NCBI GenBank assembly: GCA_902783435.1
Contig: CACZQV010000077.1
Coordinates: forward strand, 1 to 21,681
Reading direction: 5' to 3'
DNA from: an uncultured Erysipelotrichaceae bacterium
GTDB taxonomy: Bacteria > Bacillota_I > Bacilli_A > RF39 > UBA660
DNA: 21,681 nucleotides
Shown here: one piece after another, positions 7,458 through 15,208 of the stretch
Numbering within the stretch: the stretch's first letter is position 1
Layout of the letters: each line of letters opens with the position of its first letter
Notes under the pieces: generated by a model
Told to the model about the DNA's origin: nothing
Seen by the model: the letters and a program-made list of their open reading frames with translations, nothing else
Database searches by the model: none
Made by a program: the position numbers and the translations under genes

Positions 7458-8360
7458 CTATTTATTTATATATTTAATTGCTTCTGTAGCCGCAACTGCA
7501 CCATCTGAAGTAGCAGTAACTAATTGTCTTAAACTCTTTTCTCTATTGTCCCCTGCGACAAATATACCATCTATATTTGTATGACATAATTCATCTGAAA
7601 TAATATATCCTTTATCATCCATATTAATTATTTCTTTGAAGTTTTCATTTTCTGGTATTTTACCTACAGCAATAAATAATCCTGTTATAGGGATTGTTTT
7701 AATATTTTGATTATTATCTTCTACTTCTATACTTTCTAACATTTCAGAACCATTTAGTTTTTTAATTTTTGAATTCAAAATAAATTCTACATTGTTTTTT
7801 TCTTTTAGTTTATTTATAGAAACTGAGTCAGCTCTAAATTCATCTCTTCTATGAATTAAATATACTTTATTTACTATGTCTGACAAATATTCTGCATCTT
7901 CTATAGCAGTATTACCTCCACCAACCACGGCGACAGCCTTGTCTTTAAAGAATGATCCATCACATGTAGCACAATAAGATATTCCTTTACCAACAAATTC
8001 ATCTTCTTTTTCTATACCTAGTTTTCTATTATCAGCGCCTGTCGCAATAATTATAGTTTTTCCTTCATATTTATTATCAGGTGTTTCAACTATTTTTATA
8101 TTATTATTTATTTTAATATTGGTTACTTTTTCAAATTTTATTTCAGCACCTAATTCTGTTACTTGATTATAAAGATTTGTTGCGAAATCAAAACCTGATA
8201 TATGAGCTGCAGCTGGATAGTTTTCTATACTTGGAGTATTTATAATTTGTCCTCCATAATTTTTTGCTTCTAATACTAATACATTTTTATTAGCACGGCG
8301 TGCATATATTGCTGCAGTAAGTCCTGCAGGACCTGCACCTATTATTATAATGTCATACAT
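7458..8360 (-). CDS. trxB: Thioredoxin reductase
   Basis: FAD-dependent NADPH:thioredoxin oxidoreductase that keeps thioredoxin reduced in the cytosol. 300 residues, normal for the low-molecular-weight type. FAD site IIGAGPAGLTAA (6-17), redox pair CATC (Cys130, Cys133) before DGSFF, NADPH-binding VVGGGNTAIEDA (145-156) and HRRDEFRAD, and the C-terminal FAD motif GIFVAGDNREKSLRQL. GGAG lies six bases before the ATG. Separated by one base from the upstream thioredoxin gene, so enzyme and substrate are made from one transcript. Confidence 0.97.
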   Translation of the reverse strand: MYDIIIIGAGPAGLTAAIYARRANKNVLVLEAKNYGGQIINTPSIENYPAAAHISGFDFATNLYNQVTELGAEIKFEKVTNIKINNNIKIVETPDNKYEGKTIIIATGADNRKLGIEKEDEFVGKGISYCATCDGSFFKDKAVAVVGGGNTAIEDAEYLSDIVNKVYLIHRRDEFRADSVSINKLKEKNNVEFILNSKIKKLNGSEMLESIEVEDNNQNIKTIPITGLFIAVGKIPENENFKEIINMDDKGYIISDELCHTNIDGIFVAGDNREKSLRQLVTATSDGAVAATEAIKYINK

Positions 8361-8361
8361 A

Positions 8362-8673
8362 TTATTCTCCTATAAATTTTTCTAATTCGCTTTTTGAAAT
8401 CATTCCAACATTTCTATTTATTTCTTTACCATCTTCTATTAGTACTAAACATGGTATAGAAAAAACATTATATTCTCTTGCTAAACTTTCATTAAAGTCT
8501 ACATTAATTGAAACTATTTTAATACTATCATTTTCTTCTGCAATTTGATCTAAAACAGGTCTTAACATTTTACATGGACCACACCAATCTGCATTAAAAT
8601 CTACTAATACTTTTTTATCACTTTTAATTACTTCTTCTTCAAATGTACTTTTATTTACATCTATTACTTTCAT
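8362..8673 (-). CDS. trxA: Thioredoxin
   Basis: 103 residues with the active site DWCGPCK (Cys31, Cys34) and the conserved cis-Pro loop FSIPCLVL, the latter with an extra Cys after the cis-proline where most thioredoxins have Thr (SIPTL). VDFNADW precedes the active site as in classical thioredoxins. Cytosolic disulfide reductant, recycled by the adjacent trxB. Ribosome site AAGGAG. The 38-base gap to the glucanase gene upstream holds neither a convincing terminator nor a good promoter, so co-transcription with it is possible. Confidence 0.96.
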   Translation of the reverse strand: MKVIDVNKSTFEEEVIKSDKKVLVDFNADWCGPCKMLRPVLDQIAEENDSIKIVSINVDFNESLAREYNVFSIPCLVLIEDGKEINRNVGMISKSELEKFIGE

Positions 8674-8711
8674 ATTTATTCTCCTTTACTATTTATATAA
8701 TAACATATTTT

Positions 8712-9719
8712 TTATTTATTGTATTCTTCTTTAATAAACTTACCGCTAGCACTTAAATTAGAATCATTTATTTCCTTTGTATTAGGTTTTAATAATGCAG
8801 ATGATTCATCTTTATTAGCTAAACTCCAATTAACAAAACTTATATTGTTTTCTTTTAAATAATTTAACCAAGTTCTTCCTTCTTCTAAGAATACTCCTCC
8901 ATTACCTGAAGCATCTGAAACACCAAATTCTGATACAAATATACTTATACCTTTAGCTCTTGCGTAATCTATTTTATCTCTTAATTCTTGTTTATGTGTT
9001 CCTGAATAAAAATGCAATGCATAAGTTATATTCTTATAATTTAATGGTGAATCTGCTGCTTGATTTACATATTGGCTCCAATTAGGTGTACCTACAATTA
9101 TAATATTATCACTATTTTCTCTAATAATCGGTATTACTTCATTTGCATAGTTTTTTACATCATCCCAAGTAGTATTACCATTTGGTTCATTACATATTTC
9201 AAATATTACATTATCATAATCTTTATATTTACTAGATATTTCCTTGAAGAAAGATTTAGCTTCTTCTTTGTTAATATTAGGGTTATTATCATGTAGAATA
9301 TGCCAATCTATAATTACGTATAAATCTAATTCTTTACAATACTCTACTATTTCTTCTACTTTAGATTTAATTGATTTATCAGAAATATATCCACCTTCAT
9401 CAGTATACATAGCTATTCTAAATAAGTTTATATTAAATTCTTCTTTTAATTTAGAAATATTTTCTTTTGTATATAATTCTTTAAACCAATGAAGACCATG
9501 AGTAGATATTCCCTTTAAAAGTACTTTTTCATCATATTGATTAACTACATCTACTCCTTTTATTTTTAATTTACCATTATATGATACATAGTTGTTTTTT
9601 TCTACTTTTGTTGTTTCTTTTTTTATAATATTTTTCTTTTCTTTTACTTCTTTCTTTTGACAACCTGTAATAGTTAATATAAGTATTGGAATTAATAGAA
9701 TTATTAATATTTTTTTCAT
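8712..9719 (-). CDS. GH5 endoglucanase-like lipoprotein
   Basis: 335 residues. A lipoprotein signal (residues 1-20) ends in the lipobox LTITGC with Cys20, followed by a Lys/Glu-rich tether (21-45), so it should be anchored outside the cytoplasmic membrane. The catalytic domain fits glycoside hydrolase family 5 (cellulase): STHGLHWF, FRIAMY, IDWHILHDNNP, FEICNEPNG with acid/base Glu178, HFYSGTH, FVSEFG with nucleophile Glu264, and FVNWSLANK with Trp298. It resembles subfamily GH5_2 endo-beta-1,4-glucanases and lacks a carbohydrate-binding module. Ribosome site AGAGGTG directly behind a TATAAT. Likely cuts plant or microbial beta-glucan at the cell surface; the exact substrate is not readable from sequence. 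Confidence 0.93.
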   Translation of the reverse strand: MKKILIILLIPILILTITGCQKKEVKEKKNIIKKETTKVEKNNYVSYNGKLKIKGVDVVNQYDEKVLLKGISTHGLHWFKELYTKENISKLKEEFNINLFRIAMYTDEGGYISDKSIKSKVEEIVEYCKELDLYVIIDWHILHDNNPNINKEEAKSFFKEISSKYKDYDNVIFEICNEPNGNTTWDDVKNYANEVIPIIRENSDNIIIVGTPNWSQYVNQAADSPLNYKNITYALHFYSGTHKQELRDKIDYARAKGISIFVSEFGVSDASGNGGVFLEEGRTWLNYLKENNISFVNWSLANKDESSALLKPNTKEINDSNLSASGKFIKEEYNK

Positions 9720-9736
9720 ATAAACACCTCTATTTT

Positions 9737-9765
9737 ATTATAACAAAAATAATCAATTTATTAAA
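9737..9765 (-). promoter_or_regulatory. Possible promoter of the glucanase gene
   Basis: Minus strand TATAAT (9737-9742) lies about 18 bases before the ATG; the -35 at 17 bases, TTTAAT (9760-9765), is poor and sits in the preceding terminator. The leader would be about 11 bases and begin at the ribosome site. Confidence 0.45.
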
Positions 9766-9774
9766 TTGATTATT
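9748..9774 (-). terminator. Terminator after the HAM1-like gene
   Basis: Perfect 13-base inverted repeat AATAATCAATTTA / TAAATTGATTATT around one base, followed on the minus strand by a TTTTT-rich tail (TTTTTGTTATAA). The stem is AT-rich, but its position four bases after the stop fits a rho-independent terminator. Confidence 0.8.
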
Positions 9775-9777
9775 ACT

Positions 9778-10380
9778 TTATTTTTTTATATATTGTATGT
9801 TTTCTTCATTATATTTACTTTTATACCATTTAATAAAATCTTTTATTGCACGTTTGTTATACCAAACATATTTTTCTTTTTCTTCTTTAGTCATTTCTGA
9901 TATTGTTTTATCACTACCTGATGGAATAAATATATCTGAAAGACTTGATACTTCTTTTCCATCTTTTATTTGTTCTATTAGGCTACCATGAGTAGTACCA
10001 TAGAATTGTTTTATTTCACCATCATCAAAGTATGTTAAACATTCTAAGAAATAACATTCTCTATCATTTATACCTTTCATCTCTTCTAGTAATTTTTGTG
10101 GATTTTTATCGAATCCACTTTCTTTTAAAAATGCTCCTGGATAATTTCTATTTTTAGGATATGACTCAATATATAATCCTAATTCACTATACAATACAGG
10201 ACTTTCTGTTATTATATGCGCTAATTCTGCCTTTGTTTTTGAAATACTAGTAATATCATTTATTTTAAGTCCTGGCATTTCACATCCAAAACAATTGATT
10301 TCTATACCGTTTAATTCTAATCTTTCTTTTACTTCTTTGTATTTTATAATACTATCAGTTACATAAGTTAATTTTTTCAT
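9778..10380 (-). CDS. Divergent HAM1/RdgB (non-canonical purine NTP pyrophosphatase) family protein
   Basis: 200 residues. HAM1 enzymes hydrolyse dITP, XTP and similar NTPs to monophosphates. Similarity is seen along the protein: the opening KLTYVTDSIIKYKEV in place of the TGN-x-x-K-x-x-E loop, SKTKAELA, SPVLYSELGLYIES in place of VEDTGLFIEAL, YPGAFLK, RECYFLECLTYFDDGEIKQFYG, and FIPSGSDKTISEMTKEEKEKY. Key sites deviate: the usual general-base Asp position reads Glu in SELGL, the FGYDPIF motif is SSLSDIFIP, and the C-terminal SHR motif is lost (WYNKRAIKDF). The fold is therefore likely, but activity or substrate may differ. It has its own promoter and terminator and stands alone. Confidence 0.75.
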   Translation of the reverse strand: MKKLTYVTDSIIKYKEVKERLELNGIEINCFGCEMPGLKINDITSISKTKAELAHIITESPVLYSELGLYIESYPKNRNYPGAFLKESGFDKNPQKLLEEMKGINDRECYFLECLTYFDDGEIKQFYGTTHGSLIEQIKDGKEVSSLSDIFIPSGSDKTISEMTKEEKEKYVWYNKRAIKDFIKWYKSKYNEENIQYIKK

Positions 10381-10407
10381 AATAATCTCCTTTAAAATAA
10401 TAATAAT

Positions 10408-10437
10408 TTTATAGTTTTATTTTGTGTAGATTATCAA
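10408..10437 (-). promoter_or_regulatory. Possible promoter of the HAM1-like gene
   Basis: Minus strand TTGATA (10432-10437), 18 bases, TATAAA (10408-10413), giving a leader of about 20 bases with AAGGAG before the ATG. The approximately 95-base stretch between this gene and the terminator upstream shows no other clear element. Confidence 0.5.
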
Positions 10438-10475
10438 CTCCTGACAGCTTACTATTATACATCATTTTATATAAA

Positions 10476-10497
10476 AATAGAACTAAAAAGTTCTATT
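10476..10497 (-). terminator. Terminator of the eight-gene lipid operon
   Basis: Inverted repeat AATAGAACT (10476-10484) / AGTTCTATT (10489-10497) with a four-base loop, followed on the minus strand by a TTTTAT tail. It overlaps the TAG stop of the acyl ligase gene and closes the operon. Confidence 0.8.
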
Positions 10498-11902
10498 GTT
10501 TTAATCTTGTATCTATTGAATCATTATAAATTTTATAAAATTCTACTTTTTCATATATAACAGAGTTATTATTATATTCGTTAATTAAATTACTATAATC
10601 AATACTAGAATCTAATACATAGATATTTACTCCTATTTTATCATTTTTTACATAGGCTTTTACTTCTATTATATTCTTATCCATTTTTTTAATCTTTTCT
10701 TCTATTTTTTCTGCACTTATATTTTCGCCATTACTAGTAAGTAATGTTTTCTTTTTTCTACCTTTTATATAAAGTTTATTATCTTTAATATAACCTAAAT
10801 CACCTGTATGAAAATAGTTTTCTTTATCAAATACAATTTTATTTAAATTATTATCAGTATATCCTTGAAATACATTATCTCCTTTAACTATTATTTCTCC
10901 TATACCATCTTTATCTTCATTAATTACTTTTACATCTATATCTTCATATATTTCTCCTGCACTTTCTAAGTCGTCATTATTTGGATATGCTAATGTAAAA
11001 GCTGATGATGTTTCAGTTAAGGCATATGTCTGCATTAAACATAGGTTTTTATCTTTAAATAGTTTTCTGTATTTCTTTTCTAAAGGGGCTCCTCCACATA
11101 TTATATATTTAATTTTATTACCAAAAGCTTTATCTATATTATCTTGATACGCTTCATATAATCTTTTTATAACTATTGGTACACAACAAAATATGGTTGG
11201 ATTAACTTCTAATAATTCTTTACCAATATTAGTAGTAGAACTTGAAAGATATAATCTATGACCAGTTACTAAAGAATACATAAAATGACATACAGAAGCG
11301 TATGTATGATGCATTGGTAAAAACATATAAGCGTAATCTTCGTGTGTTAAATGACATCTTTTTTGAAGTGAATCTAATCCTGAATATATATTTTTAAGTG
11401 TTAATAATACTCCTTTACTTTTACCTGTTGTTCCACTAGAAAATACTATTTTAGCTATTTCATTATTTTCTTTTATTTTTAAATTTAATAAATCATTAGT
11501 AAAATTAAATGGAATATTTTCCATAGAAATTGAATCAATATTTAATTCTTTTACTATTTCTTTATATCTATTAGAATAAATAATTAAATTAGCACTAATT
11601 TCTTCTATACTTTCTAAAATATCTTGTTTATTCCATTCTTTACAAATAATAGAACTTCTACCCACATATAAAGTAATCGCAAGATCACAAGCTAATAAAT
11701 TAATACTATTTTCACTCAATAAAATGATAGTTTTATCTTTATATCCATTATCAATTAAATATTTAGATATACTTAAAGTTTTTTCAATAAAATCTTTATA
11801 AGTTATAGGTTTAAATATATTAGACTTATCTTTTTCATAAATATAATTATCATTAGACCATTCTTTATATATATTATTAATTTGTTTACTTATATTGATC
11901 AT
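10493..11902 (-). CDS. AMP-forming acyl-CoA synthetase / fatty acyl-AMP ligase family
   Basis: 469 residues, ANL superfamily: activates a carboxylic acid with ATP to an acyl-AMP. Motifs in order: the P-loop FSSGTTGKSKGV (154-165), FLPMHHTYA (194-202), YALTETSSAF (293-302), FHTGDLGYI (364-372) and the hinge IKGRKKKTLLTSNGENIS (379-396). The C-terminal domain is short and ends DSIDTRLKQ, where most members have a PxTxxGKxxR motif with the catalytic Lys; Lys468 might take its place, or the second half-reaction may be reduced. It overlaps the GNAT gene by four bases (ATGA), has AAGGAA before its start, and is the last gene of the operon. Adenylation is likely; the acid and the acceptor (CoA, carrier protein or a lipid amine) are unknown. 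Confidence 0.88.
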   Translation of the reverse strand: MINISKQINNIYKEWSNDNYIYEKDKSNIFKPITYKDFIEKTLSISKYLIDNGYKDKTIILLSENSINLLACDLAITLYVGRSSIICKEWNKQDILESIEEISANLIIYSNRYKEIVKELNIDSISMENIPFNFTNDLLNLKIKENNEIAKIVFSSGTTGKSKGVLLTLKNIYSGLDSLQKRCHLTHEDYAYMFLPMHHTYASVCHFMYSLVTGHRLYLSSSTTNIGKELLEVNPTIFCCVPIVIKRLYEAYQDNIDKAFGNKIKYIICGGAPLEKKYRKLFKDKNLCLMQTYALTETSSAFTLAYPNNDDLESAGEIYEDIDVKVINEDKDGIGEIIVKGDNVFQGYTDNNLNKIVFDKENYFHTGDLGYIKDNKLYIKGRKKKTLLTSNGENISAEKIEEKIKKMDKNIIEVKAYVKNDKIGVNIYVLDSSIDYSNLINEYNNNSVIYEKVEFYKIYNDSIDTRLKQ

Positions 11903-12966
11903 TTTATATTCCTTTCTAGTAGTACATATTCATATTGGTTTGTTATTTTATCTTCTCCATATTTTAAATTAATATTACCATCTCTAATTAAAGCATTAAT
12001 ACTTGGTAAATTATTTTTCTTTAATTCTTCTGCGATAGAAAAAGCTATTGCCTTTCCTAATCCTTTATGATTTCTATCTGCACCTAAATATGGCATTATG
12101 TATTCTTTAGGATGTTTTCTATTCCATATAATACTCAATATATTTAATGGGTTTAAATGATAAACTTTATTATGATAATTAGGTATACTTATACAAAAAC
12201 CAACTGCTTTTTCTTTAAAATAAGCCATTCTAATCATATTCATATTAACTATTTTCTTATAAGATGAAAATACTTCAATAAAATCATCTTTATCTATCTT
12301 TTTAAAAGTAGGAAAATCACTATATAAGTCCATAATTAAGTAATATATTTCTTCTACACATTTATCAAAATCTTTATCTTTAGGTTTAATTATTTCATAT
12401 CCTAGTTTTTTAAATTCATTAAAGTGTTCAGTAAATTTATCATTATGATATGTTTCATCTACTTTTTCAAATATATTAGAAACATAGTGTTCATATACCT
12501 TATAATTATTATTTAAAAACATTTTATAATAATAATCTTTATTATATGGTTCTCCAGTATATGGTAATTTATCAAATAAATTAATTTTTAAACGATATTT
12601 ATTCCAAAAAGATGCATCTACTGGACCAATAATCTTTTTATATTTCTTTTTCTTACATATGTTATATGCTTCATCAAATAAAAATTTAGAAACATTATCA
12701 TTATTAATACATTCAAAAAATCCTATAAAGCATGTATCTTTATCATCGGGATACTCTGTAATTACAAATCTAGCTACTACAGTATCTTCTTTATATACTA
12801 AGTATTTATTTAACTTAAAATATTTACTTAATGGATGTTTATCTAATAAAAAACTTTTAATTGTATTAGAATCTTCTATATTTGTTTTTTTAGAATATAA
12901 TTTTTTAGGTAATTTTAAAAAGTCTTTTATATAATTTTCTTCATTAGTAAATTCTATTAATTTCAT
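11899..12966 (-). CDS. GNAT-like acyltransferase, YghO-type
   Basis: 355 residues without membrane segments. The N-terminal half resembles the YghO-type family: a large sequence block with ARFVITEY, IGFFECINND (81-90), a helix, then KKIIGPVDASFWNKY and YTGEPYNKDYYYKMF. The C-terminal half contains a GNAT acyl-CoA site, YLGADRNHKGLGKAIAF, with the pyrophosphate loop R298-NHKGLGKA. Two GNAT-like halves are typical of this family. GNATs move an acyl group from CoA or a carrier protein to an amine or similar acceptor. Lying between a dikinase-like gene (four bases away) and the acyl ligase (ATGA overlap) suggests that it uses an acyl group supplied by the ligase. Ribosome site AAGGAAG. Fold well supported; acceptor inferred only from context. 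Confidence 0.78.
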   Translation of the reverse strand: MKLIEFTNEENYIKDFLKLPKKLYSKKTNIEDSNTIKSFLLDKHPLSKYFKLNKYLVYKEDTVVARFVITEYPDDKDTCFIGFFECINNDNVSKFLFDEAYNICKKKKYKKIIGPVDASFWNKYRLKINLFDKLPYTGEPYNKDYYYKMFLNNNYKVYEHYVSNIFEKVDETYHNDKFTEHFNEFKKLGYEIIKPKDKDFDKCVEEIYYLIMDLYSDFPTFKKIDKDDFIEVFSSYKKIVNMNMIRMAYFKEKAVGFCISIPNYHNKVYHLNPLNILSIIWNRKHPKEYIMPYLGADRNHKGLGKAIAFSIAEELKKNNLPSINALIRDGNINLKYGEDKITNQYEYVLLERNIK

Positions 12967-12970
12967 CTTA

Positions 12971-15208
12971 TTACTTCCTTACTATTTCTATTTTTCCTGT
13001 ATTAGCATTCATTTTTATATAATCATCTGTTTTTATTATAGTTGTGGCTTCTTCTACTCCAACTATACTAGGTATTTTTATTTCTCTTGAAATAATAGCT
13101 GTATGGGATAATATAGATCCTTTTTCTGAAATTACACCTTTTGCTTCAACTAGTAAAAATACCCATCCTGGATCAGTCATTTTTGTAATTAGTATTTTAT
13201 CTTTAGTATCATATTTTTTATTTATATCATCTATTACTAGTGCTTTCCCTTCTACAATACCATTAGAGGTAGGAATACCTATTAATTTATTATTACTAAT
13301 TACTTTATTATATTTATTAATACTTTTATGATGTTTATCAAATTCTTTATTTGTAAAAATTAATCTAGAATAATTAGGTAAAAAATAATACATTTTATAG
13401 TCTTCTTTTCTATCTTTAATTATATCTTTTAAATTATATTTATTATAATCAAATACTTCTTCTATTTTTAAATAAAATATATCATGATAATCATCTATAA
13501 GTTTTTCTTTTACTAAGTTTTTACCAATACCTATAAACATACTACGTACCATACCATATATTCTACTTCTATTAAGTCTTGATATTTCTCTATTTTTAAT
13601 ACCTATCATTGCTTTTTTAGCTATATGATTAGTAATAAAGTCTTCTTTTATTTTATCTTCTTTAGATTTATTTAAATTATTATATACTTCTTCTAACTTA
13701 TTAAGATCTTTTCTATACTCATTAATCTTTTCTTCTAATAGTTTATTATTAGTTCTAAAAGTTTCACTTTCTAATTTTAATTCTTCTAAAGATCTATCTC
13801 CATATAAAGAAATATATTTGTTAAACAATTCATTATAATCTTCTTTTGATAATTTATCTTTTTTATAAGATAAATCTATAAGACTTCTAATTGGTTTTAA
13901 ACTTTCTATATTACTTATACCTGAAATATAATCATTTATTTTATCATCTGAAATATTTTTTTTCTTTAATCTTTTCTTTAATATACCAGTATAAATAAAT
14001 GAATATAAATCATTTACTAAAGTAATATCCCATACATCTAATAATTCTTTTTTTATTTTTCCGTATAAAGTAATTATTTCTGAAGTAGTCATATTATCGT
14101 TGAAATTATTATTAAAAAAATCATTTACTTCAATAAATTTATTATTTAATTTATTCATATTTTTTGATACTCTTTTTAATTCTAAAAATGTATTTATATA
14201 TGTTTTTATTCTAGTAGTAAATGGTATTTTTAATTTAGTGTTATCGTATGATTTATTTTTTACTCCTAACATATCTTGCCATATAGGAATAATTTTATTA
14301 CTAAATGGCAAAAATTTAATTAGTGTATACCAATTAGATATTTTATAATATAGTCTACCATTAGAACTACCTACCATATTATTAAAACTGTTATTATTAG
14401 CTTCTACTAGTTTTTTATTCTTTGTTAAGCGATAGGCTTCTTTTTTAAATACATTAGTATATACAAATTCTACAAATGATATAGTTAGAGGTAAACTTAC
14501 ATTAGGATAACTTTCTACAATATTACTATTATCTAATATAAGTAAATTAGAAGTATCTAAAGTAGTTATAGGTCTTACTTGAAGTATATAAATATTATTA
14601 TTATTACTAATTGCATATTCTATATCTAAGTAGTCTCCAAATACTTTTTTTAATTTATTTGAAGTAGTAATTAATTCCTCTATTAGATTATTATTTAATA
14701 AATCTTCTTTTCCTTCATAATAATATACATTATCAGTAGTATTATAATAATAAGTAGTAGTATCTATTTTATCTTCTACTATATTATTTCCTAATCCAAC
14801 ACCAGACACTATTACTGTTTCATTTAATAAACCTTCAGGGTTAGAAGTAAATAATACACCAGAATATTTACTATCTACCATTTCTTGTATTATTACATCC
14901 ATTTTTATATCTTCTATAGATATATTTTTTTTATTTAAATAATCTATAATATTTTTATTATTAATAGAATTAAAACAGTCATGTACTTTTTTATTAATAT
15001 CTTTTTTATCTACATTTAAATAAGTATCAAATTGACCCGCAAAACTATTGTCTATATTATCTTCTAAGTTACATGAACTTCTAATAGCGTATTTTCCATT
15101 GTATTTAGATATATCTATTTCTTTATTTCTATCTTCCCACTTAATTATGTCAAATTTAGGTACATTAAAATTATTTTCTTTTAGTTTAATTAGATTATTA
15201 GCTTTCAT
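12971..15208 (-). CDS. Dikinase-like phosphotransferase (PPDK/PEP-synthase ATP-grasp plus swivelling His domain), short paralogue
   Basis: 745 residues. The N-terminal ATP-grasp domain (1 to about 220) shows YAIRSSCNLED (40-50), SFAGQFDTYLN, KYSGVLFTSNPEG, DIEYAI and YILQVRPITTL. A central domain of about 400 residues begins SYPNVSLPLT and is mostly helical. The C-terminal swivelling domain has GIPTSNGIVEGKALV, KMTDPGWVFLL and GSILSHTAIISRE with catalytic His702. The PEP/pyruvate-binding TIM barrel of true PEP synthase and PPDK is missing, so the protein resembles rifampin phosphotransferase in layout: ATP donates a phosphate via His to a substrate held by the middle domain. Compared with the paralogue at 17541-20036 it lacks about 60 N-terminal residues. 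It starts in the TAATG of the UbiA-like gene, so the two are translationally coupled. Domain layout is firm; the substrate is unknown, and a lipid alcohol is my inference from context. Confidence 0.85.
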   Translation of the reverse strand: MKANNLIKLKENNFNVPKFDIIKWEDRNKEIDISKYNGKYAIRSSCNLEDNIDNSFAGQFDTYLNVDKKDINKKVHDCFNSINNKNIIDYLNKKNISIEDIKMDVIIQEMVDSKYSGVLFTSNPEGLLNETVIVSGVGLGNNIVEDKIDTTTYYYNTTDNVYYYEGKEDLLNNNLIEELITTSNKLKKVFGDYLDIEYAISNNNNIYILQVRPITTLDTSNLLILDNSNIVESYPNVSLPLTISFVEFVYTNVFKKEAYRLTKNKKLVEANNNSFNNMVGSSNGRLYYKISNWYTLIKFLPFSNKIIPIWQDMLGVKNKSYDNTKLKIPFTTRIKTYINTFLELKRVSKNMNKLNNKFIEVNDFFNNNFNDNMTTSEIITLYGKIKKELLDVWDITLVNDLYSFIYTGILKKRLKKKNISDDKINDYISGISNIESLKPIRSLIDLSYKKDKLSKEDYNELFNKYISLYGDRSLEELKLESETFRTNNKLLEEKINEYRKDLNKLEEVYNNLNKSKEDKIKEDFITNHIAKKAMIGIKNREISRLNRSRIYGMVRSMFIGIGKNLVKEKLIDDYHDIFYLKIEEVFDYNKYNLKDIIKDRKEDYKMYYFLPNYSRLIFTNKEFDKHHKSINKYNKVISNNKLIGIPTSNGIVEGKALVIDDINKKYDTKDKILITKMTDPGWVFLLVEAKGVISEKGSILSHTAIISREIKIPSIVGVEEATTIIKTDDYIKMNANTGKIEIVRK

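Noticed and set aside
8674..8711. Promoter or terminator between the glucanase and trxA
   Set aside because: Only loose TATA-like strings with no -35 at a usable distance, and no hairpin with a T run.
10414..10475. Riboswitch or small RNA in the largest gap (about 110 bases)
   Set aside because: No conserved riboswitch motif or extended pairing was seen apart from the promoter of the HAM1-like gene and the operon terminator.
13044..13331. Plus-strand open frames inside minus-strand genes (also 710-901, 14100-14348, 16530-16964, 19774-20010)
   Set aside because: They lie opposite well-supported genes, lack ribosome sites, and their hydrophobic make-up is what antisense of AT-rich coding DNA gives.
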